A stretch of DNA of 64,000 nt from Ornithodoros turicata (lineage: Eukaryota > Arthropoda > Arachnida > Ixodida > Argasidae): positions 620,001-684,000 of the forward strand of contig NC_088209.1 in assembly GCF_037126465.1 (NCBI RefSeq). The letters are read 5' to 3'. How positions within the stretch are numbered: the stretch's first letter is position 1; each line of letters opens with the position of its first letter. Positions 20,455-31,600 of the stretch are shown here, piece after piece. The position numbers were made by a program, and so were the translations under genes. The notes beneath the pieces were generated by a model. It was not told where the DNA came from, did no database searches, and saw only the letters and a program-made list of their open reading frames with translations.

Positions 20455-22745
20455 ACCAAACAACAACAACAAATAGGTAATGATGATGTAGTGGGATGTT
20501 TCGCCGCTGAGATAACATCGTATCCCATTGATTGAGGGGGGAGATGATGGTGAATGATTATGAAAGTTCAGAGCTCACGCAGGAGCCCTGTTGCTGCTAA
20601 GAAGGTGATAAGGGCTTGAATTGAGCTCACAGTTGATGCGCGGGATTGACCGAGGCCCAAGTATTTGAGGAAGACAAGTGAGGGTGTCAGTGGCTTCAAG
20701 TGGGCACTGGAGGACGCGTCGCTCAAAAATACTTACGCTCGTGAAATACTTCTTACAGTCGATGAGAATGTACTGGACAGTACTTTTAGTATTACAGTAA
20801 GAGCATGGCATTGTGTCACTATAACACAGCTTGTGCGAGAGTATGGGGTGAATGCGACGTTCAAACGAAGTCGACGGACGATAGACGTAATATGGTCCGA
20901 TGACAGGTTGACGGTATTATGAAGGACAGTGTGGGATCTACTCGGTGGAGGGGGGATCCCTCCGGAATGTCTTGACGGGTGGCCTTTGCTGACGCAAGCG
21001 CCGACAGGAAGACGTCAATTCCCTTTTGGAAATATGATGGAGATCTTATGTCGACGGCGGTCGGCTTCTGCAGCTATTAAATTTGTGTCTTCATTACCAG
21101 GTATACCGATCAGGCCCGGGATCCAGGGCAAAACCAGTCGGTGTTCTTGTTCGTGTAGTCGCTTGTAAAGTTGCAGTATGTCGGTACCCAAGCAGCATAC
21201 AATATTGGACCCATATTGGCTGGTCATTGGCGATATGGGTCCAAAATGGGACCCGTTTCGCCAAGATTTTCCCCATATTGGCTGAAAATGTGCAATATGG
21301 GCCCCATATTGCCCAGTTTCAGCCAATATGGGGAAAATCCTGGCAAAATGGGCCCCATATTGCCCACTTTGAGCCAATATTGGGAAAATCTTGGGAATAT
21401 GGGCCCCATATTGCACGCGTACACCCCATATTGACTGAACAGGGTGCGTAGCCGTGTTGCACAAATGCCCAAGCAGCACGGAAAGATTGAACGTTGAAGC
21501 GTGTGAAACACCCAATTCACTACATCGTTACATTCAACAACTTCCCGCAGATGATACACATTGTTCGAAACAGTCAACGTACTTGGCATTCCCAACGTAA
21601 AGTTCGCTAGAATTCGACACCTCAACATTCCACGTCTTGAAAGCCGCCGCCATCTTCCTTCGCGATGCCAATGCCAATCGGTCGAGCCGACTGAGAGCAA
21701 GCGAGTTGTTTGAGCGTAATCACGCGTCCTACAACTAATGCGCATGCGCGACAGCCCGAACGGACGTTTCATAGGGCTAAAATGTCGCTGGGTGCTGTAA
21801 TGATAACGAAATTGCGGCAGGTCAAGTAAAAAGCACAATGTTTCATAGGAAGGGATTGCTAGTTAGGTGATTTCAAGTTGCTGCAAGCAGTGTGAATTGC
21901 TCTGGCGTATGTCCGTCACCGGCACGAAAGTGTTCGCTCCTTTGTAGTCTCGGATCGGGTTGGAAATTTTTAGTTCAACGAATATTGTGATCCGAATGAA
22001 GGCTTCTGAGGGATCTTTGGCATTGGCAGTTCCGTGGGACTGCTTCTGGCCTTCAGCAACGCGAGCGTAGTTCTTCGTTCTTCTTGGGCAAAGCCGTGTT
22101 TTTATTTATTTATTTATTTATTTATTTTTGCGATCATGTGAAACGTGGATCAATTAGAGCCGCAAAAATAAAAAAGTAAAAATCAGAAAAAAGTATTATC
22201 AGTGTTGACTAATATACAGAAAAATGCTTTATTACTACACAGACTCCCCGTTGCTGTTATTACAGAAATATTTGCAATATTGGAGCAAAATGGGCTTGCC
22301 AATATGGAGCCTGGTTGCATTCCCCATATTGGTCCAATATTGGCAATCTTGGCAACCCATATGGGTCCAATATTGGACCAATATTGGCGTGCTGCTTGGG
22401 TAGCGATTGAGACCAAGGAGCCCCGAGTGGCCCTGCTTGCAATACGCTTTAGGGCTGCTTTAGAATCAGTATAGATCACCCAGGAGGGGGTTGAAAGTGA
22501 CACTCCAATAGCTTTTTCATGAAAAAGAGAATAGCGTAGAGCTCCGCACAGATGGATGACGTGCGGTGCGAAAACTTATACCCGCAAGACAGAGACTCCT
22601 GTGGTACGACGAAAGCGGAGGATGAACCTTTTTGAGTGGAAAACCCGGCGGTGAAGACAGCAGAGTGACTTGTGTTACCGCGTCCATCATTTCTAGTGTC
22701 ACTTGCCTAAAATGGAAGCTGGAACTTGGTTGTCGAGACATTTGG
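20455..22745 (-). mobile_element. 5'-truncated LINE with RNase H, split by a CCCAAGCAGC element
   Basis: The minus strand encodes an RNase H domain: ICAELYAILFFMKKLLE, then IYTDSKAALKRIASRATRG and SLVSIAT. The sequence is interrupted by 21187-22400 and continues with DILQLYKRLHEQEHRLVLPW and PGNEDTN. A degenerate CCHC finger follows (CSYC at 20800, QYILIDC). Removing the insert with one TA keeps the frame exactly. RT and everything upstream are missing, so this is an I-group-like, 5'-truncated copy. The plus-strand AAC repeat at 20461 marks the 3' tail. Confidence 0.82.
21187..22400. mobile_element. 1,214-bp non-autonomous element with CCCAAGCAGC ends and CCAATATTGG arrays
   Basis: Ends are CCCAAGCAGCA and its complement TGCTGCTTGGG (the left has CATA, the right has CGTG just inside). 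TA flanks both sides (21185-21186, 22401-22402). The 270 bases inside the left end and 150 inside the right end are packed with CCCATATTG, CCAATATTGG and CAATATGGG in both orientations. The centre (21440-22240) is unrelated, lacks a recognisable transposase, and starts with another CCCAAGCAGC at 21472. Superfamily is unassigned. Confidence 0.85.
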
Positions 22746-22859
22746 AAATTTCAGGCCTGCGTCGGCACTTTGGACACATTCAAAGTCCTGTAACTCTCGG
22801 CCCGTTTTGCCGGATAGAGACCAAAATTTAGGTCTGGACGGGTCTGGAATAGCTCACTG

Positions 22860-23045
22860 TTCAATTCACAACACCCTTTTAGGTGTGATAAGGGAGTAAC
22901 CAGGGTGTATCTCCGTGCTTACTCCCTTTTTACACCCGCACCGGAAGAACTGCTCTGTCTGGTGGGTGTGAAATGGGTGTGATAGCTATGTGGAGACATT
23001 TTTGGTAGCAGTTTTGCACTCATAGGTGTGAAAAGGGTGTAAACA
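22860..23045. repeat. ACACCC / GGGTGT inverted-motif block, copy 1
   Basis: Repeated ACACCCTTTT, GGTGTGA-AGGGTGT and TTACACCC motifs in both orientations. Members of this family recur at 37480-37690, 51203-51390 and 51780-51935. Confidence 0.7.
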
Positions 23046-23700
23046 AGCAAAACAGAGCCAGCCCTGGAAGTATACCATTCAGGATACCTTCTGTTCAAAG
23101 AACGTGCAGTTACGCCAATAACCTCACGGCTAGAACTTAAGAACTTTGCCAGGTGATGACTAGTTAAATAGGAAATTCTAAGTGACAAAGCTAACATTGT
23201 CGTGAGGATATACAGAGAGTGAATTGATGGGTTTGAAGCGCTACTTTTTGAATAGTACCTTCTCCTCTAACCTTTTGCAAGAGCGGAGGTGTAAGAAACT
23301 AGGATGGATGGAGTGACGGCGTGGTTGTCGGTGTAGTGTGTGTTTTTGAGTCTTGTCCCACGTTTTAGTGCTATAAAGTATGACCTCTATACAGAATGGC
23401 AGGATGGAGGGAACGAAACTATACAAACAGTGAAGAAGGTGGATGTAAATTTGGCTGCAGTAACATGGTTCCTTAGACACCAACGCTGTGACAAGGACGA
23501 AGGCTTGGTAGGAGTTCACTCCTGTCAGGGCGTCACTTGGACTTACGTAGGTTGATATTGACGCCTGCTAATTTCATTATGGTTATAAACGTTCTTTTCC
23601 AGAAACTGCTCATCATATCCCACCTCACGGTATGTATGGGACGTTGTTTTATTAATTTTTTCTTTCACGGCGATCTCTCTTACCGGTCGAAAATAGTTGA
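23046..23700. other. Unannotated stretch
   Basis: No domain or repeat recognised. Short frames here show no family resemblance. Confidence 0.3.
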
Positions 23701-23703
23701 TTG

Positions 23704-24385
23704 GGGTGGTCCCCGAAATCCAACATTAAGCATAAACGTTTAAGAATAAAACATTCAAGAATAATCCGCTTAAAAAATACACGGTTAAAAATATCTCCTA
23801 AAGTAAACCGCTTACTATCCCCGCTTAGAGATCACCGTTTAATAATCCACCATTAAAAATAAAGTGTTTCAAAATCCCCTCACGATGTAGCACGGAGGCG
23901 GACTGTTGCAATTTGCGCCGGGTTAGATCATGTTATGTTAGGTTAGTTTAGTTTGGTTTCGGTTAGTTTGGGATAGTTTAGGCTAGTTTGGTCCTGTGAG
24001 GTTAGGTTAAGCCCAGGGTTCGCCGAATGGACCCAGTTTAAAAAACCCACCCGGGTTTTTTTGGGTCCACCCGGGCTGAAAAACCCAATAAAGCCCACAC
24101 GCGGGTGAAATACAGAAACGAAGAGAAAAAAAAGAAAAGAAGGAAAAGGGACGACTGCTTCGGAGATTCCTTTACCGTAAATTCTACAGCGGCAAACAAT
24201 TATTTCTTCCAGAAACATGAAAAATAGGTGGAGAACGGCTGTTGCGTGTCATATGCAGCAGTTCGAAAAAAAAATCCCAGCACCCGAAAAACCCACCCGA
24301 AAAACCCGAAAAAACCCACTGGGGCGGGCTTTTTTAAAAAAACCCGGGTTTTTCCGAACCCTGGTTAAGCCCCTTGCTTGCAGTT
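23704..24385 (+). repeat. Repeat R, copy 1 (TTAAAAATAAACCGCTTA units), carrying a hAT-type MITE
   Basis: It starts GGTCCCCGAAATCCAACATT. Roughly 19-bp degenerate units of the AATAAACCGCTTAAGAATA type fill 23720-23880. A GTTAGGTTAGTTTAGTTTGG tract follows, and copy 1 ends AAGCCCCTTGCTTGCAGTT. The same order is found in copy 2, so the two are direct repeats. The MITE at 24014-24363 interrupts the AAGCCCC block. Confidence 0.8.
24014..24363. mobile_element. 350-bp hAT-type MITE (AACCCGGGTTTTT motif body)
   Basis: Terminal inverted repeats are CAGGGTTCG and CGAACCCTG. An exact 8-bp duplication GTTAAGCC lies at 24006-24013 and 24364-24371. The intact target is seen in copy 2 of repeat R near 29085. 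Ends beginning CAGGG with 8-bp duplications are the hAT signature. Each end carries several AACCCACCCG/CGGGTTTTTT motifs in both orientations. No transposase is encoded. Confidence 0.9.
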
Positions 24386-24503
24386 GGGGGGGTCCCCGAA
24401 ATCCACCATTTAGAATAAACGCTTAAGAATAAAACATCAAGAATAATCCGCTTAAAAAATACACGGTTAAAAATATATCTCCTAAAATAAACCGCTTACT
24501 ATC

Positions 24504-24593
24504 TGTGGTGTCTTGGTTTCGGTTTAGATTGTAAATGGTTCTGCGGAATCCGCATCGGCAGTGTGATCGAGACGAAAGGTGGAAGACATGACA
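24504..24593 (+). repeat. 5' LTR of the Mag-like element (90 bp)
   Basis: TG...CA ends, preceded by CTATC. It differs from the 3' LTR at three sites (one in the TTTCGG/TTTCAG block, two in the GAGACGAAAGGTGG block). Confidence 0.92.
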
Positions 24594-24650
24594 TACATTT
24601 TTGGCGACGAGGTCTGTTAGAATCCACAATCATCTGCGACACAGTGAGAG

Positions 24651-25500
24651 GTGCGCTGGACATCTACTTTACTTCTGCTACGCACGTTTCTGTTGTGCAT
24701 TTCTAGGCACACAGTGTCAGCATATTTACCTGCTCTACCGTTCTTCCTCGAGAAACCGGGGAAGCCACCTGTGCCATGGGTGCAGTGGCGTCGCATGTTC
24801 GAAAACTACTTACAGATCGTGGATAACAGGAACTTCACGCCTGAAAAAAAGAACGCAATGCTCGTCCATGCGCTTGGTACAGAAGGTCAGCGTATATTCT
24901 ATGCACTATCAGTGCCGTGTTCGAGTGACGAGAATCAAGTGTCCGGTACGGAGGCAAACGTGTTTGACAGCACCATGCGAGCTTTGGAGGCACGTTTTGC
25001 AGAGACATACAATATTGTGGCTGAAAGACGAAAATTTCGGCAACGTGCTCAGAGGGAGGATGAGAACATCGAAGACTTCATCTCTGATCTCCGTTGTCTC
25101 GCGATAACCTGTGATTACGGTGCAGGACTTGACGAGGCACTTCGGGACCAACTCGTCGAAAAAGCAAGACTGACACAAGTGCGGGAAAGGTTGTTGCTTG
25201 AGGGTTCGTCACTAACATTTGCCAGAGCCGTTACTCTTGCTGTACAAGTGGAGCAAGCCCGGCGTGAGGCCAATAACATGCAGGACGATGCCACAGTGAA
25301 ACCAACTGCTCAAGACGTCCCATAAGCATAAAAAAGCTTCTGCGAAAAAAACCGGCGGTTCAGCCCCTGCGGTACGAGCTTGCTACCGCTGTAGCAAGAC
25401 AGATCACATGGCAAATTCCCAGAAGTGTAAAGCTAGAGAACGTACATGCAGAAACTGTCAAAAAGTGGGACATTTTGCTGCCATGTGTCGCAGCCAGGCT
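24651..25500 (+). pseudogene. Mag-like gag with two zinc knuckles
   Basis: Capsid-type protein starting near 24651, including PPVPWVQWRRMFENYLQIVD, TPEKKNAMLVHALG and a CA-like ENIEDFISDLRCLAI block. A stop at 25323-25325 ends the main frame. About 60 bases on, a nucleocapsid with two knuckles, CYRCSKTDHMANSQKC and CRNCQKVGHFAAMC, is readable from about 25381. Two knuckles are usual for Mag-group Gag. The protein would coat genomic RNA in the element particle. The break between capsid and knuckles means an intact Gag is not made. Confidence 0.85.
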
Positions 25501-27300
25501 GTATCCGTTCAAGCCAGAGAAGTGGTAGAATTACAGGCAACAAAGGACGAAGCTTTGTGTGTACTGGAAGTGGACACCCCACGAAAGACTACAATCGAAG
25601 TAGATGTTGACGTCGAAGGCAGCAGATTAAACCTTTTGATCGACACAGGATCATCAGTTTCTATTCTGAAGCGTGAGGACTTTCTTCGGATGGGTGAGCA
25701 TACAACATCCTTGAGATCAGCATCCGTCAATTTGCTTGACTACTCCCGAAACAAAATAGAACTTTTGGGCTGCACGGTGAAAAATGTGCATTACAACGGT
25801 AAAGAAGCCCCAATCGTTTTCTACGTTGTTGAAAAAGGAACGTCACTTTTGGGCTTAGATGCTCTTATGGCTTTACACCTGACCATCGAGGGATCCACTT
25901 TACAGTGCTTGCAGACCCAAATAACCACTACAAGCCGTGAGGACATACAGAAGGATTTCCCAGAACTTTTCTCTCCTGGGCTGGGTCTGGCTAAGGGATT
26001 TGTGCATCGTATCAAAGTTCGTGAGGATGCAACCCTTGTCAGAGCAAAGTACAGACCAATGCCAGAAGTAGTCGAGAGTGAAATTGATGCTGAGGTACAA
26101 CGCTTGCTTGACATGGATGTCATTGAACCCGTTGATGCTCCCGAATGGGTATCTAATGGTGTTGCAGTGCGGAAAAGAAGCGGTTCAATCCAACTGTGTG
26201 TTGACTTGCGCCAGCCAAATGCTGCAATTACCGCCGACTGTTTTCCTTTACCAAACATGGCGAGCATAGTGGACGAAATGGCCGGTGCAGTTTACTTCTC
26301 CAAACTCGATTTGAGATCTGCATACCACCAGGTGATGCTTCATGAAGACAGCAGGAACATGACAGCATTTATCACACGGGGATGAGTGTATCGCTGTAAA
26401 CGTATCCCGTTTGGACTGGCATCCGCTCCTTCAGCGTTCCAAAAGTTGGTGTCCACAATTCTTAAGGACTGCAAAGGGGTAGTTTGCTACCTCGACGACG
26501 TCGTGGCCTTTGGCAGAAACATGAAGGAGCATGACCACAACTTGCATCAAGTGCTACTTCGGATATCCACAAGTGGTTTGAAACTTAATGAGAAGTGCAC
26601 ATTCCGTGCTAACGAGGTGGACTTTGTGGGATACCACATAACGGCAGAAGGACTCCGCCCTCTTCAGTCGAACGTGTCTGCGCTACTGCAAGCGGTAGCC
26701 CCTACTGACCGTCGCACCTTACGTTCCTTCCTTGGGATGATTGGGTTCTACGCAAAATTTATACCCAATTTTGCCACTGAAGCAGAACCTATAAGAGAGC
26801 TGCTGCGATGGGAGAAGCCGTTTGAATGGACATCTCTGAGGCAAAAATGTTTTGAGCATATCAACCACCTACTTGCGGATTATCCAGCATTAGCCATGTT
26901 CGATAGCAATTTGCCAACTATAGTAACTACGGATGCTTCCGGGTATGGGCTAGGAGCAGTCCTGCAGCAATTTCATGGGAAAGATCTCAGAACAGTTGCA
27001 TTCGCATCTCGGACACTTTCTGCGCAGGAAAGGACATACTCAGCTTCAGAGCGTGAAGCGCTTGCATGTGTTTTCGTTGTAGAGAAATGGCACACCTACT
27101 TGTGGGGCCGCCGATTTGTGCTACAGACTGCATGCATACAGACTGCTGCATCAAGCGCTGGTTACACTGTTGACCTCTCGGGGGTCAGGACATCGCCCAC
27201 TCCGCATATCTCGTTGGTGCGCTCGTTTAATGAACTATACCTTCACTGTGCAATACAAACGAGGAGAAGATAATGTGATCGCGGACGCGCTGTCGCGATT
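25501..27300 (+). pseudogene. Mag-like protease, reverse transcriptase and RNase H
   Basis: The protease motif is LLIDTGSSVSIL (about 25640). The RT starts with a proline-rich RAKYRPMPEVVE block. It then has LCVDLRQPNAAI, SKLDLRSAYHQVML, IPFGLASAPSAFQKLV and the catalytic YLDDVVAFG, followed by FVGYHITAEGL and the connection segment. A TGA at 26383-26385 replaces the Gly expected before VYRCKRIPFG. RNase H has TTDASGYGLGAVL, ASEREALAC and a TACIQTAAS region, where a frameshift near 27120 replaces the usual TDH motif. The tail EDNVIADALSRLP is in the next frame. Two lesions abolish function. Confidence 0.9.
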
Positions 27301-28714
27301 GCCTGCGCCAGCAGTGGAGACACATGAGCCAGACGAGGAGGTCATCTGTTTGATAACAGACTGTGTTACCGAAAAAGAGCTCAAGGAAACAACAGACTCG
27401 GATGAAACACTTCAAAATGTGATGCTCTACCTGAGAGAGGGTTGGCCGTCTCAACGAGGGATGTCTGCTAACATTCTTCCTTTCGCAAAGCTACGTGATG
27501 AACTTTCGGAAGTGAATGGACTTTTTGCTACGAGGTTCTCGGATTATTGTTCCGTCAGTTCTTACCGAGAAGATCATAGACCTAGCACATGAAACCCACT
27601 TTGGAATTATCAAGACGAAGCAGAGACTTCGGCTATTGTATTGGTGGCCAAAGATGGACTCTCAGGTTCAGAAGGTGGTGCACAAATGTGAAATCTGCCA
27701 GACTGCAGACAAGTCTGCTAAATCTTTCGCAACGCCGCTCACGCCCGTGCCTCTGCCAAAGAGACCATGGGAGAAGCTAAGTATGGACATAGTCGCACTT
27801 TTTGAAAACGGGCCGTCATCATGTCGTTTCGTGGTGACACTTATCGACTATTACAGCCGTTGGCAGAGATAGCATTTATGCAAACTACTACCGTGGCGGC
27901 CATGATATAGTTTCTACGAACTGTCTTCGCCAGGGAAGGTTACCCAGTGCAAATAGTAACCGACCACGGTCCGCAGTTCATGTCGCGAGAGTTTAAGGAC
28001 TTCCTCAAGGAACGGGGCATCCGCCACGTGTTGTCATCCATTTATCACCCCCAAGCAAATGGGATGGTAGAGCGTTTTAACCGCGTTTTGAAAGACTTTG
28101 TACAGGTGGCAACACTGGAGGCACGCTCAGTGAAGGAAACGGCAATGGAGTACTTTGCAGTGCATCGAGCAACTCCTCACTGTGTGACGGGATTTCCTCC
28201 CTCTTTCCTCTTGCACGGAAGGAACATGCGCACCCGCCTTGACGTAGTAGGATTGCCTGCGACTGCGCTCTTCTCAGAGCCAACAAAAGAACTTGAGCAT
28301 CTGCGGCAGCGCATGGAAGAATATCAAGAACGTGCAAAACGGTACACTGATGCGAAAAGAGGGGCAAGAGATCAGCACCTCAAGATCAGGGAACATGTCC
28401 GGGTGAAGCTCCCCGGAAACCGAACAAAGGGTGAACTACGGTATTCAAAACCACTCAAAATTGTGAGCTGCAAGGGTTCAAACACATTTCAACTGTCGGA
28501 TGGCAAGGTATGGAACGCGTCGAAATTTTCGCGAGTTCCCCAGGAATTCATGTGTCACGGAGAAAGCCAATCGCAAACATCGCCCACCGGTTCCGGAGCA
28601 TCTGAACCATCCGCAGCTGACAGCACTTTGACCAGTCCGGCTGAGGATGCAGTTCCAAGGCGAAGTGCAAGGAAAAGGATGGAACCAAAGAAATTGAAGA
28701 ACTATATTAATTAG
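27301..28714 (+). pseudogene. Mag-like integrase
   Basis: The zinc domain THFGIIKTKQRLRLLYWWPK with C-x2-C (CEICQ) is at about 27590-27720. The first catalytic block SMDIVALF is near 27782, and LIDYYSRW precedes a stop at 27872. After a second stop at 27907-27909, IVTDHGPQFMSREF (second Asp) and SSIYHPQANGMVERFNR (the Glu) lie in the frame 27947-28714. A C-terminal basic tail ends RRSARKRMEPKKLKNYIN. The D-D-35-E spacing looks right. A frame change between about 27540 and 27590 and two stops inactivate it. Confidence 0.88.
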
Positions 28715-28800
28715 AACAAGCATTGTACTTGAGTAGTTAGTGAGTCAGCACATTCTCTCTATTGAACAATTATCATTTTTGTCTCCATGAAAAGGGGAAA

Positions 28801-28890
28801 TGTGGTGTCTTGGTTTCAGTTTAGATTGTAAATGGTTCTGCGGAATCCGCATCGGCAGTGTGATCGAGAAGAAAGATGGAAGACATGACA
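28801..28890 (+). repeat. 3' LTR of the Mag-like element (90 bp)
   Basis: Same 90-bp sequence after the polypurine tract, followed by the second CTATC. Confidence 0.92.
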
Positions 28891-29345
28891 CTATCTCCGC
28901 TTAGAGATCACCGTTTAATAATCCACAATTAAAAATAAACTGTTTCAAAATCCCCTCACCATCTAGCACGGAGGCGGACTGATTGCAATTTGCGCCGGGT
29001 TAATCTGGTTATGTTAGGTTAGTTTAGTTTGATTTCGGTTAGTTTGGGATAGTTTACGCTAGTTTGGTCCTGTGAGGTTAGTTTAAGCCCCTTGCTTGCA
29101 GTTCACCTTGATTTGGGCCATACCACATGACTCTAGCAACTGTATGGTGGATTTGGGGGGATTCTGAAACGATTTATTTGGTATATTAACTATATATTCT
29201 TAACCGTGGATTCCTTAGCGTGTATATTTAAACGGGGATATTTCGGCGACTATTTTTGTGCGTTTATGTTTAAGCGTATATTGTGGGAGACATATTTTTA
29301 ACAGTCGGTACTTACGCGTTTATTTTTGAAAGATTATTTTTAATG

Positions 29346-31000
29346 GTTTCAAACGGGATACACCCGTTGTATGAATAAGTCTTGATATGTATTACAGATC
29401 GTCTCTCTGTGGCTGCTCTACAGATTCTGAATAGCTGCCTGCATGAGACAGATGCTGTGCTGGAGCTTTTCCTACACGAACAAGTGAGTTTTCCTTGTGA
29501 CTGGAGTTTCCATGCAAATAATCATTTAGTGCTTTATTATGGCGCTTGGCATTGGGCATGCTATTAGGGAAATTCCGCTTAGTCAGCCAGAGAATAACCA
29601 AATATATCTTCAAAAAGAAAATGTGCATGCAAAAAGAAATCAAACTGAACACGTTGTAGAGTGCCTAAAAACGCACAAGATGCAAAATAAGTAAATTAGT
29701 CGTGCGACTACACACTACAGCATGTTAGATCAGATTGACGTTAAACCAAAGTAAGAGAATTAAGAAATAGCTGCTGAAGTGCAAAAAGAAAAAAGCATTT
29801 TAATATGATTCCGACTGATTAGTGGATAAATTGGCAAAATACTTTCTGGTGCTCAGGTTGACGAAACGCCCCTAACGCCATGGATGTGATACACCGGTGA
29901 TAGACTCGATGATGTCTAGCATTTGCACCTGTATGTTGATAGAATGGAGGTCCTCCGTGTTATTGATGCGGAAGACGGAATTGCTGCAACATTTACTGCG
30001 TATTGGCATTTCCTGAATAAGCACAAAAAGTACTTAATAAGCTAACTTTCCTGGAGCTTCGGTGTCACGGGCACACGTCACAAAGCTAATGAAGAAAACA
30101 GTGAGTGCCGCATAAATTCATATTTCATGTGTTGTACTTTATTTTATTACTTTTTAAAGAGTATTAGAGAGCAGCTATGATAGGTTCGGTATTCACATCT
30201 ATGCTGCACAGTCGTGCGACAACCTAGTAGGGATGTCCTGTGACCCCTAAAATGATCATTCATAAAAAAAGAAATACTAAATCAGCTATTTAATAACAGC
30301 AATACAGTTGTTGTTCTTTTTTCTTCTCGTTTTTTTTTTTGCAAGGCTGAAATAAGAGAATAGCATGATTTAGGGCTGTTGTTCTCTACATCCATTCGAA
30401 TACCAAATCTTGCATGTGGTCTTAATTATTCCACTCGCTAATTATTTCTGGAATCATACTGAATCTATGATAGGAGACTGGAAAAGTACACGTGGAGGAC
30501 CCACCCGTCCCAGCATGACGTCACTGGTGAAGAGGCGTTATCTTAGAATATGAGTCACTGCAGGAACTTTGTGGCCGAGGATGGTCACGGCGACACTCAG
30601 ACGATAAGCGTGGGTCTGCCTTTTGTACTTTTCTACAGTGTTTTCTCGTGGTTTCGCTATGATTTTGAAGAAATGCGAGAGACGACTAACTAAGAGCATG
30701 TGCAAGATTCGGCATCTTTAATACTTCGAATGGAGGTAGAGAAGAGTCGTCTTCAATCATGTGGCTCTGCTGTTTCAGTCTTGCAACCAAGATGTGGTTA
30801 AATAGCAGATCCACATCTTTTTCTTCACTAAATCTTTTAGAAGCCACAGGACATCTTGCCCAGGTTCTCGCATCAAGCGTGAAACAGAGGTTTGGAAACG
30901 AATATGTCGTATACAGTCTTTCTATTGAAAAAATTGTCAGGCTTGAAAAGCTTTGAAAGCTGGACTATGTACCAGCTCGCTCATGTGTGTTCTTTTCTGT
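29346..31000. other. Unannotated AT-rich stretch
   Basis: No gene, domain or clear repeat recognised. Short frames (29382-29567, 30759-30956) have no familiar motifs. One TGACGTCA lies at 30516-30523. Confidence 0.3.
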
Positions 31001-31004
31001 GAAT

Positions 31005-31537
31005 ACTAGAAATGGAACAGATCCAGAATTTTACGAATCCGAATGCAAGGGAGGTTCTGCGAACCCACGAATCTTTCGAATCCTTTCTTTGAAAGAGAGT
31101 TTCAAAAGCCAGAGGAAAACACTTCTGCTAAAAAGTATTTAAGTAAGGTACAAAATATTATATATTTGTTTAATGAAAGACAAGTTAAATATTTGTTCAC
31201 TTTCAGTAGAAAACATACCCATATACTTCTGTAATCTAACTTTTTTTAACATTTTGTTCATCGACTAGAAGAAGTACATAAATTCCAGAGTCTAAGAGCA
31301 ATCAAAAGCAAAACCATGCTGCTTTTAAACTTGTAATGTAAGAGCCCTGCTTGAATGCCTGCGAATGAAAAAAATAAAGAAAAAAAAAAAAAAAAAACGT
31401 CCGCCAACCAATCCAGCTTTCGGCGGAGGCGTGGTTGCTGGATTCAAAAGATTTCGATTTTCCGTTCTGGGCACTGAGATTCGAATTCCCGAATTTCCAA
31501 TTCTTGCCTATAGGATTCGAGGGTTTGCGGATTCTTT
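31005..31537. repeat. GGATTCGAATCC inverted-motif block, interrupted by a LINE
   Basis: ACGAATCCGAATGC, CACGAATCTTTCGAATCC and, on the right, GGATTCAAAAGATTTCG and GGATTCGAGGGTTTGCGGATT face each other about 350 bases apart. CTAGAAATGG near 31007 may pair with CCCTACTAG across the LINE insertion (34680-34688). If so, this is one MITE split by the LINE, but no clean target duplication is visible. Confidence 0.5.
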
Positions 31538-31600
31538 TGTCACATCCCTTTCTTTCTTTCACAAACTGGAGACTTTTTTTGTGCGGGCCTCAGAACATCT

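Larger units (their letters stand above)
24504..28890 (+). mobile_element. Mag-like Ty3/gypsy LTR retrotransposon with 90-bp LTRs, full length
   Basis: Both LTRs (24504-24593, 28801-28890) start TGTGGTGTC and end ATGACA, and they differ at three of 90 positions by eye. CTATC is duplicated at 24499-24503 and 28891-28895. The internal region starts TACATTTTTGGCGACGAGG, where a primer-binding site is expected, and ends with the polypurine tract GAAAAGGGGAAA. Gag, protease, RT, RNase H and integrase are in order. Stops and frameshifts make it inactive. Very short LTRs are known in the Mag lineage, and the pol motifs agree. Confidence 0.93.
24386..29345 (+). repeat. Repeat R, copy 2, interrupted by the Mag-like retrotransposon
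   Basis: Left part 24386-24503 and right part from 28891 read continuously once the LTR element is removed (CTTACTATC joined to TCCGCTTAGAG), as in copy 1. The right side continues past the end of copy 1 into 29145-29345. There, inverted versions of the unit (GTTTATTTTTGAAAG, GGGATATTTCGGCG) appear, which may be the true right end of this repeat. Confidence 0.78.
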
